Assembly (NCBI GenBank): GCA_964036665.1
Contig: OZ038529.1
Coordinates: 12,718,060 to 12,782,059 of the forward strand
DNA from: Gordius sp. MW1
Lineage: Eukaryota > Nematomorpha > Gordioida > Gordea > Gordiidae
Reading direction: 5' to 3'
DNA: 64,000 bases
In this document: positions 13,700-27,600 of the stretch, piece by piece
Numbering within the stretch: the first letter of the stretch is position 1
Layout of the letters: every line of letters starts with the position of its first letter
Notes under the pieces: model-generated
Told to the model about the DNA's origin: nothing
The model's database searches: none
The model's input: only the letters and a program-made list of their open reading frames with translations
Made by a program: the position numbers and the translations under genes

Positions 13700-16600
13700 A
13701 TATTTATTTTTTTCAATTCTATGTGAAAGAGCATGAAAAAATATATAAAAGTAAGCCAATTTGAGAATCCTATTATCCTCGATTGACTTCTGAAAAGAGG
13801 TTTTAAGCTGCGAGAACTATCATTTTGACAAAAGACAACGTTTTATTGTTGCGATTAGTTTGTTGTATCGCAACGTGAGTGCTTAATTTTTCAAAACTGC
13901 TCTATGCGATTATGATTTCAAAGTAATAGTTTTTTGATTCTGATAAATTTTTACTTGGGATCATAGAAACCACGTCTGAAAACGACAACTTTCATCGGAT
14001 GAATACGGTTCAAAGAAAAATATGTGAAAAATTTTGAGGTAAAAATATTTATTTTTTCGATTCTATGTGAAAGAGCATGAAAAAATATATAAAAGTAAGC
14101 CAATTTGAGAATTCTATTATCCTCGATTGACTTCCGAAAAGAGGTTTTAAGCTGCGAGAACTATCATTTTGACCAAAGACAACGTTTTATTGTTGCGATT
14201 AGTTTGTTGTATCCCAACGTGATGCTTAATTTTTAAAAATGGCTCTATGCGATCATGATTCCAAAGTAATAGTTTTCAGATTCTGATAAATTTTTACTTG
14301 GGATCATAGAAACCACGTCTGAAAACGACAACTTTCATCGGATGAATACGCTTCAAAGAAACATATGTGAAAAATTTTGAGGTAAAAATATTAATTTTTT
14401 TCAACTATGTGAAAGAGCATGAAGAAATATATAAAAGTAAGCCAATTTGAGAATCCTATTATCCTCGATTGACTTCCGAAAAGAGGTTTTAAGCTGCGAG
14501 AACTATCATTTTGACAAAAGACAACGTTTTATTGTTGCGATTAGTTTGTTGTATCGCAACGTGAGTGCTTAATTTTTCAAAACTGCTCTATGCGATTATG
14601 ATTAGTAATAGTTTTTAGATTCTGATAAATTTTTACTTGGAATCATAGAAACCACGTCTGAAAACGACAATTTTCATCGGATGAATACGGTTCAAAGAAA
14701 AATATGTGAAATTATGAGGTAAAAATATTTATTTTTTTCGATACTATGTGAAAGAGCATAAAAAAATATATAAAAGTAAGCCAATTTGAGAATCCTATTA
14801 TCCTCGATTGACTTGCGAAAAGAGGTTTTAAGCTGCGAGAACTATCATTTTGACAAAAGACAACGTTTTATTGTTGCGATTAGTTTGTTGTATCGCAACG
14901 TGATGCTTAATTTTTGAAAATGGCTCTATGCGATCATGATTTCAAAGTAATAGTTTTCAGATTCTGATAAATTTTTACTTGGGATCATAGAAACCACGTC
15001 TGAAAACGACAACTTTCATCGGATGCATACGGTTGAAAGAAAAATATGTGAAAAGTTTTGAGGTAAAAATATTTATTTTTTTCAATTCTATGTGAAAGAG
15101 CATGAAAAAATATATTAAAGTAAGCCAATTTGAGAATCCTATTCCTCGATTGACTTCCGAAAAGAGGTTTTAAGCTGCGAGAACTATCATTTTGACAAAA
15201 GACAACGTTTTATTGTTGCGATTAGTTTGTTGTATCGCAACGTGAGTGCTTAATTTTTTAAAACTGCTCTATGCGATTATGATTTCAAAGTAATAGTTTT
15301 TAGATTCTGATAAATTTTTACTTGGGATCATAGAAACCACGTCTGTAAACGACAACTTTCATCGGATGAATACGGTTCAAAGAAAAATATGTGAACAATT
15401 TTGAGGTAAAAATATTTATTTTTTCGATTCTATGTGAAAGAGCATGAAAAAATATATAAAAGTAAGCCAATTTGAGAATCCTATTATCCTCGATTGACTT
15501 CCGAAAAGAGGTTTTAAGCTGCGAGAACTATCATTTTGACCAAAGACAACGTTTTATTGTTGCGATTAGTTTGTTGTATCCCAACGTGATGCTTAATTTT
15601 TGAAAATGGCTCTATGCGATCATGATTTCAAAGTAATAGTTTTTAGATTCTGATAAATTTTTACTTGGGATCATAGGTACCACGTCTGAAAACGACAACT
15701 TTCATCGGATGAATACGGTTCAAAGAAAAATATGTAAAAAATTTTGAGGTAAAAATATTTATTTTTTTCAATTCTATGTGAAAGAGCATGAAAAAATATA
15801 TAAAAGTAAGCCAATTTGAGAATCCTATTATCCTCGATTGACTTCTGAAAAGAGGTTTTAAGCTGCGAGAACTATCATTTTGACAAAAGACAACGTTTTA
15901 TTGTTGCGATTAGTTTGTTGTATCGCAACGTGAGTGCTTAATTTTTCAAAACTGCTCTATGCGATTATGATTTCAAAGTAATAGTTTTTTGATTCTGATA
16001 AATTTTTACTTGGGATCATAGAAACCACGTCTGAAAACGACAACTTTCATCGGATGAATACGGTTCAAAGAAAAATATGTGAAAAATTTTGAGGTAAAAA
16101 TATTTATTTTTTCGATTCTATGTGAAAGAGCATGAAAAAATATATAAAAGTAAGCCAATTTGAGAATCCTATTATCCTCGATTGACTTGCGAAAAGAGGT
16201 TTTAAGCTGCGAGAACTATCATTTTGACAAAAGACAACGTTTTATTGTTGCGATTAGTTTGTTGTATCGCAACGTGATGCTTAATTTTTGAAAATGGCTC
16301 TATGCGATCATGATTTCAAAGTAATAGTTTTCAGATTCTGATAAATTTTTACTTGGGATCATAGAAACCACGTCTGAAAACGACAACATTCATCGGATGA
16401 ATACGGTTCAAAGAAAAATATGTGAAAAGTTTTGAGGTAAAAATATTTATTTTTTTCAATTCTATGTGAAAGAGCATGAAAAAATATATAAAAGTAAGCC
16501 AATTTGAGAATCCTATTATCCTCGATTGACTTCTGAAAAGAGGTTTTAAGCTGCGAGAACTATCATTTTGACAAAAGACAACGTTTTATTGTTGCGATTA

Positions 16601-18450
16601 GTTTGTTGTATCGCAACGTGAGTGCTAAATTTTTCAAAACTGCTCTATGCGATTATGATTTCAAAGTAATAGTTTTTTGATTCTGATAAATTTTTACTTG
16701 GGATCATAGAAACCACGTCTGAAAACGACAACTTTCATCGGATGAATACGGTTCAAAGAAAAATATGTGAAAAATTTTGAGGTAAAAATATTTATTTTTT
16801 CGATTCTATGTGAAAGAGCATGAAAAAATATATAAAAGTAAGCCAATTTGAGAATTCTATTATCCTCGATTGACTTCCGAAAAGAGGTTTTAAGCTGCGA
16901 GAACTATCATTTTGACCAAAGACAACGTTTTATTGTTGCGATTAGTTTGTTGTATCCCAACGTGATGCTTAATTTTTAAAAATGGCTCTATGCGATCATG
17001 ATTCCAAAGTAATAGTTTTCAGATTCTGATAAATTTTTACTTGGGATCATAGAAACCACGTCTGAAAACGACAACTTTCATCGGATGAATACGCTTCAAA
17101 GAAACATATGTGAAAAATTTTGAGGTAAAAATATTAATTTTTTTCAACTATGTGAAAGAGCATGAAGAAATATATAAAAGTAAGCCAATTTGAGAATCCT
17201 ATTATCCTCGATTGACTTCCGAAAAGAGGTTTTAAGCTGCGAGAACTATCATTTTGACAAAAGACAACGTTTTATTGTTGCGATTAGTTTGTTGTATCGC
17301 AACGTGAGTGCTTAATTTTTCAAAACTGCTCTATGCGATTATGATTAGTAATAGTTTTTAGATTCTGATAAATTTTTACTTGGAATCATAGAAACCACGT
17401 CTGAAAACGACAATTTTCATCGGATGAATACGGTTCAAAGAAAAATATGTGAAATTATGAGGTAAAAATATTTATTTTTTTCGATACTATGTGAAAGAGC
17501 ATAAAAAAATATATAAAAGTAAGCCAATTTGAGAATCCTATTATCCTCGATTGACTTGCGAAAAGAGGTTTTAAGCTGCGAGAACTATCATTTTGACAAA
17601 AGACAACGTTTTATTGTTGCGATTAGTTTGTTGTATCGCAACGTGATGCTTAATTTTTGAAAATGGCTCTATGCGATCATGATTTCAAAGTAATAGTTTT
17701 CAGATTCTGATAAATTTTTACTTGGGATCATAGAAACCACGTCTGAAAACGACAACTTTCATCGGATGCATACGGTTGAAAGAAAAATATGTGAAAAGTT
17801 TTGAGGTAAAAATATTTATTTTTTTCAATTCTATGTGAAAGAGCATGAAAAAATATATTAAAGTAAGCCAATTTGAGAATCCTATTCCTCGATTGACTTC
17901 CGAAAAGAGGTTTTAAGCTGCGAGAACTATCATTTTGACAAAAGACAACGTTTTATTGTTGCGATTAGTTTGTTGTATCGCAACGTGAGTGCTTAATTTT
18001 TTAAAACTGCTCTATGCGATTATGATTTCAAAGTAATAGTTTTTAGATTCTGATAAATTTTTACTTGGGATCATAGAAACCACGTCTGAAAACGACAACT
18101 TTCATCGGATGAATACGGTTCAAAGAAAAATATGTGAACAATTTTGAGGTAAAAATATTTATTTTTTCGATTCTATGTGAAAGAGCATGAAAAAATATAT
18201 AAAAGTAAGCCAATTTGAGAATCCTATTATCCTCGATTGACTTCCGAAAAGAGGTTTTAAGCTGCGAGAACTATCATTTTGACCAAAGACAACGTTTTAT
18301 TGTTGCGATTAGTTTGTTGTATCCCAACGTGATGCTTAATTTTTGAAAATGGCTCTATGCGATCATGATTTCAAAGTAATAGTTGTTAGATTCTGATAAA
18401 TTTTTACTTGGGATCATAGGTACCACGTCTGAAAACGACAACTTTCATCG
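13700..18450 (+). repeat. Eight-monomer sub-repeat, period 2,743 bp
   Basis: Inside the larger block, variant strings recur after about 2,743 bp: CTTCTGAAAAG at 13788 and 16531, GATTAGTAATAG at about 14596 and 17340, GTGAAATTATGAGG near 14706 and 17450, and CAATTTTGAGG with GTGAAC near 15393 and 18136. The same 2,743-bp step is found again between about 21.65 and 26.4 kb in the second large copy, so the sub-repeat predates the larger duplication. Confidence 0.7.
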
Positions 18451-18645
18451 GATGAATACGGTTCAAAGAAAAATATGTAAAAAATTTTGAGGTAAAAATA
18501 TTTATTTTTTTCGATTCTATGTGAAAGAGCATGAAAAAATATATAAAAGTAAGCCAATTTGAGAATCCTATTATCCTCGATTGACTTGCGAAAAGAGGTT
18601 TTAAGCTGCGAGAACTATCATTTTGACAAAAGACAACGTTTTATT

Positions 18646-18662
18646 GTTGCGAAACGTGATGC
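18646..18662 (+). repeat. Monomers with one dyad arm and spacer deleted
   Basis: Here GTTGCGA is joined directly to AACGTGATGC, removing about 17 bp (spacer and most of the right dyad arm). The same deletion is at 26514 and 30606, at displacements of 7,863 and 4,092 bp, so it was copied by the segmental duplications. Confidence 0.8.
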
Positions 18663-21600
18663 TTAATTTTTGAAAATGGCTCTATGCGATCATAATTTCA
18701 AAGTAATAGTTTTCGGATTCTGATAAATTTTTACTTGGGATCATAGAAACCACGTCTGAAAACGACAAATCGGATGCATACGGTTGAAAGAAAAATATGT
18801 GAAAAGTTTTGAGGTAAAAATATTTATTTTTTTCAATTCTATGTGAAAGAGCATGAAAAAATATATAAAAGTAAGCCAATTTGAGAATCCTATTCCTCGA
18901 TTGACTTCCGAAAAGAGGTTTTAAGGTGCGAGAACTATCATTTTGACAAAAGACAACGTTTTATTGTTGCGATTAGTTTGTTGTATCGCAACGTGAGTGC
19001 TTAATTTTTTAAAACTGCTCTATGCGATTATGATTTCAAAGTAATAGTTTTTAGATTCTGATAAATTTTTACTTTGGATCATAGAAACCACGTCTGAAAA
19101 CGACAACTTTCATCGGATGAATACGGTTCAAAGAAAAATATGTGAACAATTTTGAGGTAAAAATATTTATTTTTTCGATTCTATGTGAAAGAGCATGAAA
19201 AAATATATAAAAGAAAGCCAATTTGAGAATCCTATTATCCTCGATTGACTTCCGAAAAGAGGTTTTAAGCTGCGAGAACTATCATTTTGACCAAAGACAA
19301 CGTTTTATTGTTGCGATTAGTTTGTTGTATCCCAACGTGATGCTTAATTTTTGAAAATGGCTCTATGCGATCATGATTTCAAAGTAATAGTTTTTAGATT
19401 CTGATAAATTTTTACTTGGGATCATAGGTACCACGTCTGAAAACGACAACTTTCATCGGATGAATACGGTTCAAAGAAAAATATGTGAAAAATTTTGAGG
19501 TAAAAATATTTATTTTTTTCGATTCTATGTGAAAGAGCATGAAAAATATATAAAAGTAAGCCAATTTGAGAATCCTATTATCCTCGATTGACTTGCGAAA
19601 AGAGGTTTTAAGCTGCGAGAACTATCATTTTGACAAAAGACAACGTTTTATTGTTGCGATTAGTTTGTTGTATCGCAACGTGATGCTTAATTTTTGAAAA
19701 TGGCTCTATGCGATCATAATTTCAAAGTAATAGTTTTCGGATTCTGATAAATTTTTACTTGGGATCATAGAAACCACGTCTGAAAACGACAACTTTCATC
19801 GGATGCATACGGTTGAAAGAAAAATATGTGAAAAATTTTGAGGTAAAAATATTTATTTTTTTTCAATTCTATGTGAAAGAGCATGAAAAAATATATAAAA
19901 GTAAGCCAATTTGAGAATCCTATTATCCTCGATTGACTTCCGAATAGAGGTTTTAAGCTGCGAGAACTATCATTTTGACAAAAGACAACGTTTTATTGTT
20001 GCGATTAGTTTGTTGTATCGCAACGTGATGCTTAATTTTTGAAAATGGCTCTATGCGATCATGATTCAAAGTAATAGTTTTTAGATTCTGATAAATTTTT
20101 TCTTGGGATCATAGAAACCACGTCTGAAAACGACAACTTTCATCGGATGAATACGGTTCAAAGAAAAATATGTGAAAAGTTTTGAGGTAAAAATATTTAT
20201 TTTTTTCAATTCTATGTGAAAGAGCATGAAAAAATATATAAAAGTAAGCCATTTTGAAAATCCTATTATCCTCGATTGACTTCCGAAAAGAGGTTTTAAG
20301 CTGCGAGAACTATCATTTTGACAAAAGACAACGTTTTATTGTTGCGATTAGTTTGTTGTATCGCAACGTGAGTGCTTAATTTTTCAAAACTGCTCTATGC
20401 GATTATGATTAGTAATAGTTTTTAGATTCTGATAAATTTTTACTTGGGATCATAGAAACCACGTCTGAAAACGACAACTTTCATCGGATGAGTACGGTTC
20501 AAAGAAAAATATGTGAAAAATTTTGAGGTCAAAATATTTATTTTTTTCGATACTATGTGAAAGAGCATAAAAAAATATATAAAAGTAAGCCAATTTGAGA
20601 ATCCTATTATCCTCGATTGACTAGCGAAAAGAGGTTTTAAGCTGCGAGAACTATCATTTTGACAAAAGAAAACGTTTTATTGTTGCGATTAGTTTGTTGT
20701 ATCGCAACGTGATGCTTAATTTTTGAAAATGGCTCTATGCGATCATGATTTCAAAGTAATAGTTTTCAGATTCTGATAAATTTTTACTTCGGATCATAGA
20801 AACCACGTCTGAAAACGACAACTTTCATCGGATGCATACTGTTGAAAGAAAAATATGTGAAAAATTTTGAGGTAAAAATATTTATTTTTTTCAATTCTAT
20901 GTAAAAGAGCATGAAAAAATATATAAAAGTAAGCCAATTTGAGAATCCTATTATCCTCGATTGACTTCCGAATAGAGGTTTTAAGCTGCGAGAACTATCA
21001 TTTTGACAAAAGACAACGTTTTATTGTTGCGATTAGTTTGTTGTATCGCAACGTGCTTAATTTTTGAAAATGGCTCTATGCGATAATGATTCAAAGTAAT
21101 AGTTTTTAGATTCTGATAAATTTTTTCTTGGGATCATAGAAACCACGTCTGAAAACGACAACATTCATCGGATGAATACGGTTCAAAGAAAAATATGTGA
21201 AAAGTTTTGAGGTAAAAATATTTATTTTTTTCAATTCTATGTGAAAGAGCATGAAAAAATATATAAAAGTAAGCCAATTTGAGAATCCTATTATCCTCGA
21301 TTGACTTCTGAAAAGAGGTTTTAAGCTGCGAGAACTATCATTTTGACAAAAGACAACGTTTTATTGTTGCGATTAGTTTGTTGTATCGCAACGTGATGCT
21401 TAATTTTTGAAAATGGCTCTATGCGATCATGATTTCAAAGTAATAGATTTTAGATTCTGATAAATTTTTACTTGGGATCATAGGTACCACGTCTGAAAAC
21501 GACAACTTTCATCGGATGAATACGGTTCAAAGAAAAATATGTAAAAAATTTTGAGGTAAAAATATTTATTTTTTTTCAATTCTATGTGAAAGAGCATGAA

Positions 21601-24600
21601 AAAATATATAAAAGTAAGCCAATTTGAGAATCCTATTATCCTCGATTGACTTCTGAAAAGAGGTTTTAAGCTGCGAGAACTATCATTTTGACAAAAGACA
21701 ACGTTTTATTGTTGCGATTAGTTTGTTGTATCGCAACGTGAGTGCTTAATTTTTCAAAACTGCTCTATGCGATTATGATTTCAAAGTAATAGTTTTTTGA
21801 TTCTGATAAATTTTTACTTGGGATCATAGAAACCACGTCTGAAAACGACAACTTTCATCGGATGAATACGGTTCAAAGAAAAATATGTGAAAAATTTTGA
21901 GGTAAAAATATTTATTTTTTCGATTCTATGTGAAAGAGCATGAAAAAATATATAAAAGTAAGCCAATTTGAGAATCCTATTATCCTCGATTGACTTCCGA
22001 AAAGAGGTTTTAAGCTGCGAGAACTATCATTTTGACCAAAGACAACGTTTTATTGTTGCGATTAGTTTGTTGTATCCCAACGTGATGCTTAATTTTTAAA
22101 AATGGCTCTATGCGATCATGATTCCAAAGTAATAGTTTTCAGATTCTGATAAATTTTTACTTGGGATCATAGAAACCACGTCTGAAAACGACAACTTTCA
22201 TCGGATGAATACGCTTCAAAGAAACATATGTGAAAAATTTTGAGGTAAAAATATTAATTTTTTTCAACTATGTGAAAGAGCATGAAGAAATATATAAAAG
22301 TAAGCCAATTTGAGAATCCTATTATCCTCGATTGACTTCCGAAAAGAGGTTTTAAGCTGCGAGAACTATCATTTTGACAAAAGACAACGTTTTATTGTTG
22401 CGATTAGTTTGTTGTATCGCAACGTGAGTGCTTAATTTTTCAAAACTGCTCTATGCGATTATGATTAGTAATAGTTTTTAGATTCTGATAAATTTTTACT
22501 TGGAATCATAGAAACCACGTCTGAAAACGACAATTTTCATCGGATGAATACGGTTCAAAGAAAAATATGTGAAATTATGAGGTAAAAATATTTATTTTTT
22601 TCGATACTATGTGAAAGAGCATAAAAAAATATATAAAAGTAAGCCAATTTGAGAATCCTATTATCCTCGATTGACTTGCGAAAAGAGGTTTTAAGCTGCG
22701 AGAACTATCATTTTGACAAAAGACAACGTTTTATTGTTGCGATTAGTTTGTTGTATCGCAACGTGATGCTTAATTTTTGAAAATGGCTCTATGCGATCAT
22801 GATTTCAAAGTAATAGTTTTCAGATTCTGATAAATTTTTACTTGGGATCATAGAAACCACGTCTGAAAACGACAACTTTCATCGGATGCATACGGTTGAA
22901 AGAAAAATATGTGAAAAGTTTTGAGGTAAAAATATTTATTTTTTTCAATTCTATGTGAAAGAGCATGAAAAAATATATTAAAGTAAGCCAATTTGAGAAT
23001 CCTATTCCTCGATTGACTTCCGAAAAGAGGTTTTAAGCTGCGAGAACTATCATTTTGACAAAAGACAACGTTTTATTGTTGCGATTAGTTTGTTGTATCG
23101 CAACGTGAGTGCTTAATTTTTTAAAACTGCTCTATGCGATTATGATTTCAAAGTAATAGTTTTTAGATTCTGATAAATTTTTACTTGGGATCATAGAAAC
23201 CACGTCTGAAAACGACAACTTTCATCGGATGAATACGGTTCAAAGAAAAATATGTGAACAATTTTGAGGTAAAAATATTTATTTTTTCGATTCTATGTGA
23301 AAGAGCATGAAAAAATATATAAAAGTAAGCCAATTTGAGAATCCTATTATCCTCGATTGACTTCCGAAAAGAGGTTTTAAGCTGCGAGAACTATCATTTT
23401 GACCAAAGACAACGTTTTATTGTTGCGATTAGTTTGTTGTATCCCAACGTGATGCTTAATTTTTGAAAATGGCTCTATGCGATCATGATTTCAAAGTAAT
23501 AGATTTTAGATTCTGATAAATTTTTACTTGGGATCATAGGTACCACGTCTGAAAACGACAACTTTCATCGGATGAATACGGTTCAAAGAAAAATATGTAA
23601 AAAATTTTGAGGTAAAAATATTTATTTTTTTCAATTCTATGTGAAAGAGCATGAAAAAATATATAAAAGTAAGCCAATTTGAGAATCCTATTATCCTCGA
23701 TTGACTTCTGAAAAGAGGTTTTAAGCTGCGAGAACTATCATTTTGACAAAAGACAACGTTTTATTGTTGCGATTAGTTTGTTGTATCGCAACGTGAGTGC
23801 TTAATTTTTCAAAACTGCTCTATGCGATTATGATTTCAAAGTAATAGTTTTTTGATTCTGATAAATTTTTACTTGGGATCATAGAAACCACGTCTGAAAA
23901 CGACAACTTTCATCGGATGAATACGGTTCAAAGAAAAATATGTGAAAAATTTTGAGGTAAAAATATTTATTTTTTCGATTCTATGTGAAAGAGCATGAAA
24001 AAATATATAAAAGTAAGCCAATTTGAGAATCCTATTATCCTCGATTGACTTGCGAAAAGAGGTTTTAAGCTGCGAGAACTATCATTTTGACAAAAGACAA
24101 CGTTTTATTGTTGCGATTAGTTTGTTGTATCGCAACGTGATGCTTAATTTTTGAAAATGGCTCTATGCGATCATGATTTCAAAGTAATAGTTTTCAGATT
24201 CTGATAAATTTTTACTTGGGATCATAGAAACCACGTCTGAAAACGACAACATTCATCGGATGAATACGGTTCAAAGAAAAATATGTGAAAAGTTTTGAGG
24301 TAAAAATATTTATTTTTTTCAATTCTATGTGAAAGAGCATGAAAAAATATATAAAAGTAAGCCAATTTGAGAATCCTATTATCCTCGATTGACTTCTGAA
24401 AAGAGGTTTTAAGCTGCGAGAACTATCATTTTGACAAAAGACAACGTTTTATTGTTGCGATTAGTTTGTTGTATCGCAACGTGAGTGCTTAATTTTTCAA
24501 AACTGCTCTATGCGATTATGATTTCAAAGTAATAGTTTTTTGATTCTGATAAATTTTTACTTGGGATCATAGAAACCACGTCTGAAAACGACAACTTTCA

Positions 24601-24649
24601 TCGGATGAATACGGTTCAAAGAAAAATATGTGAAAAATTTTGAGGTAAA

Positions 24650-27600
24650 AATATTTATTTTTTCGATTCTATGTGAAAGAGCATGAAAAAATATATAAAA
24701 GTAAGCCAATTTGAGAATTCTATTATCCTCGATTGACTTCCGAAAAGAGGTTTTAAGCTGCGAGAACTATCATTTTGACCAAAGACAACGTTTTATTGTT
24801 GCGATTAGTTTGTTGTATCCCAACGTGATGCTTAATTTTTAAAAATGGCTCTATGCGATCATGATTCCAAAGTAATAGTTTTCAGATTCTGATAAATTTT
24901 TACTTGGGATCATAGAAACCACGTCTGAAAACGACAACTTTCATCGGATGAATACGCTTCAAAGAAACATATGTGAAAAATTTTGAGGTAAAAATATTAA
25001 TTTTTTTCAACTATGTGAAAGAGCATGAAGAAATATATAAAAGTAAGCCAATTTGAGAATCCTATTATCCTCGATTGACTTCCGAAAAGAGGTTTTAAGC
25101 TGCGAGAACTATCATTTTGACAAAAGACAACGTTTTATTGTTGCGATTAGTTTGTTGTATCGCAACGTGAGTGCTTAATTTTTCAAAACTGCTCTATGCG
25201 ATTATGATTAGTAATAGTTTTTAGATTCTGATAAATTTTTACTTGGAATCATAGAAACCACGTCTGAAAACGACAATTTTCATCGGATGAATACGGTTCA
25301 AAGAAAAATATGTGAAATTATGAGGTAAAAATATTTATTTTTTTCGATACTATGTGAAAGAGCATAAAAAAATATATAAAAGTAAGCCAATTTGAGAATC
25401 CTATTATCCTCGATTGACTTGCGAAAAGAGGTTTTAAGCTGCGAGAACTATCATTTTGACAAAAGACAACGTTTTATTGTTGCGATTAGTTTGTTGTATC
25501 GCAACGTGATGCTTAATTTTTGAAAATGGCTCTATGCGATCATGATTTCAAAGTAATAGTTTTCAGATTCTGATAAATTTTTACTTGGGATCATAGAAAC
25601 CACGTCTGAAAACGACAACTTTCATCGGATGCATACGGTTGAAAGAAAAATATGTGAAAGGTTTTGAGGTAAAAATATTTATTTTTTTCAATTCTATGTG
25701 AAAGAGCATGAAAAAATATATTAAAGTAAGCCAATTTGAGAATCCTATTCCTCGATTGACTTCCGAAAAGAGGTTTTAAGCTGCGAGAACTATCATTTTG
25801 ACAAAAGACAACGTTTTATTGTTGCGATTAGTTTGTTGTATCGCAACGTGAGTGCTTAATTTTTTAAAACTGCTCTATGCGATTATGATTTCAAAGTAAT
25901 AGTTTTTAGATTCTGATAAATTTTTACTTGGGATCATAGAAACCACGTCTGAAAACGACAACTTTCATCGGATGAATACGGTTCAAAGAAAAATATGTGA
26001 ACAATTTTGAGGTAAAAATATTTATTTTTTCGATTCTATGTGAAAGAGCATGAAAAAATATATAAAAGTAAGCCAATTTGAGAATCCTATTATCCTCGAT
26101 TGACTTCCGAAAAGAGGTTTTAAGCTGCGAGAACTATCATTTTGACCAAAGACAACGTTTTATTGTTGCGATTAGTTTGTTGTATCCCAACGTGATGCTT
26201 AATTTTTGAAAATGGCTCTATGCGATCATGATTTCAAAGTAATAGTTGTTAGATTCTGATAAATTTTTACTTGGGATCATAGGTACCACGTCTGAAAACG
26301 ACAACTTTCATCGGATGAATACGGTTCAAAGAAAAATATGTAAAAAATTTTGAGGTAAAAATATTTATTTTTTTCGATTCTATGTGAAAGAGCATGAAAA
26401 AATATATAAAAGTAAGCCAATTTGAGAATCCTATTATCCTCGATTGACTTGCGAAAAGAGGTTTTAAGCTGCGAGAACTATCATTTTGACAAAAGACAAC
26501 GTTTTATTGTTGCGAAACGTGATGCTTAATTTTTGAAAATGGCTCTATGCGATCATAATTTCAAAGTAATAGTTTTCGGATTCTGATAAATTTTTACTTG
26601 GGATCATAGAAACCACGTCTGAAAACGACAAATCGGATGCATACGGTTGAAAGAAAAATATGTGAAAAGTTTTGAGGTAAAAATATTTATTTTTTTCAAT
26701 TCTATGTGAAAGAGCATGAAAAAATATATAAAAGTAAGCCAATTTGAGAATCCTATTCCTCGATTGACTTCCGAAAAGAGGTTTTAAGGTGCGAGAACTA
26801 TCATTTTGACAAAAGACAACGTTTTATTGTTGCGATTAGTTTGTTGTATCGCAACGTGAGTGCTTAATTTTTTAAAACTGCTCTATGCGATTATGATTTC
26901 AAAGTAATAGTTTTTAGATTCTGATAAATTTTTACTTTGGATCATAGAAACCACGTCTGAAAACGACAACTTTCATCGGATGAATACGGTTCAAAGAAAA
27001 ATATGTGAACAATTTTGAGGTAAAAATATTTATTTTTTCGATTCTATGTGAAAGAGCATGAAAAAATATATAAAAGAAAGCCAATTTGAGAATCCTATTA
27101 TCCTCGATTGACTTCCGAAAAGAGGTTTTAAGCTGCGAGAACTATCATTTTGACCAAAGACAACGTTTTATTGTTGCGATTAGTTTGTTGTATCCCAACG
27201 TGATGCTTAATTTTTGAAAATGGCTCTATGCGATCATGATTTCAAAGTAATAGTTTTTAGATTCTGATAAATTTTTACTTGGGATCATAGGTACCACGTC
27301 TGAAAACGACAACTTTCATCGGATGAATACGGTTCAAAGAAAAATATGTGAAAAATTTTGAGGTAAAAATATTTATTTTTTTCGATTCTATGTGAAAGAG
27401 CATGAAAAATATATAAAAGTAAGCCAATTTGAGAATCCTATTATCCTCGATTGACTTGCGAAAAGAGGTTTTAAGCTGCGAGAACTATCATTTTGACAAA
27501 AGACAACGTTTTATTGTTGCGATTAGTTTGTTGTATCGCAACGTGATGCTTAATTTTTGAAAATGGCTCTATGCGATCATAATTTCAAAGTAATAGTTTT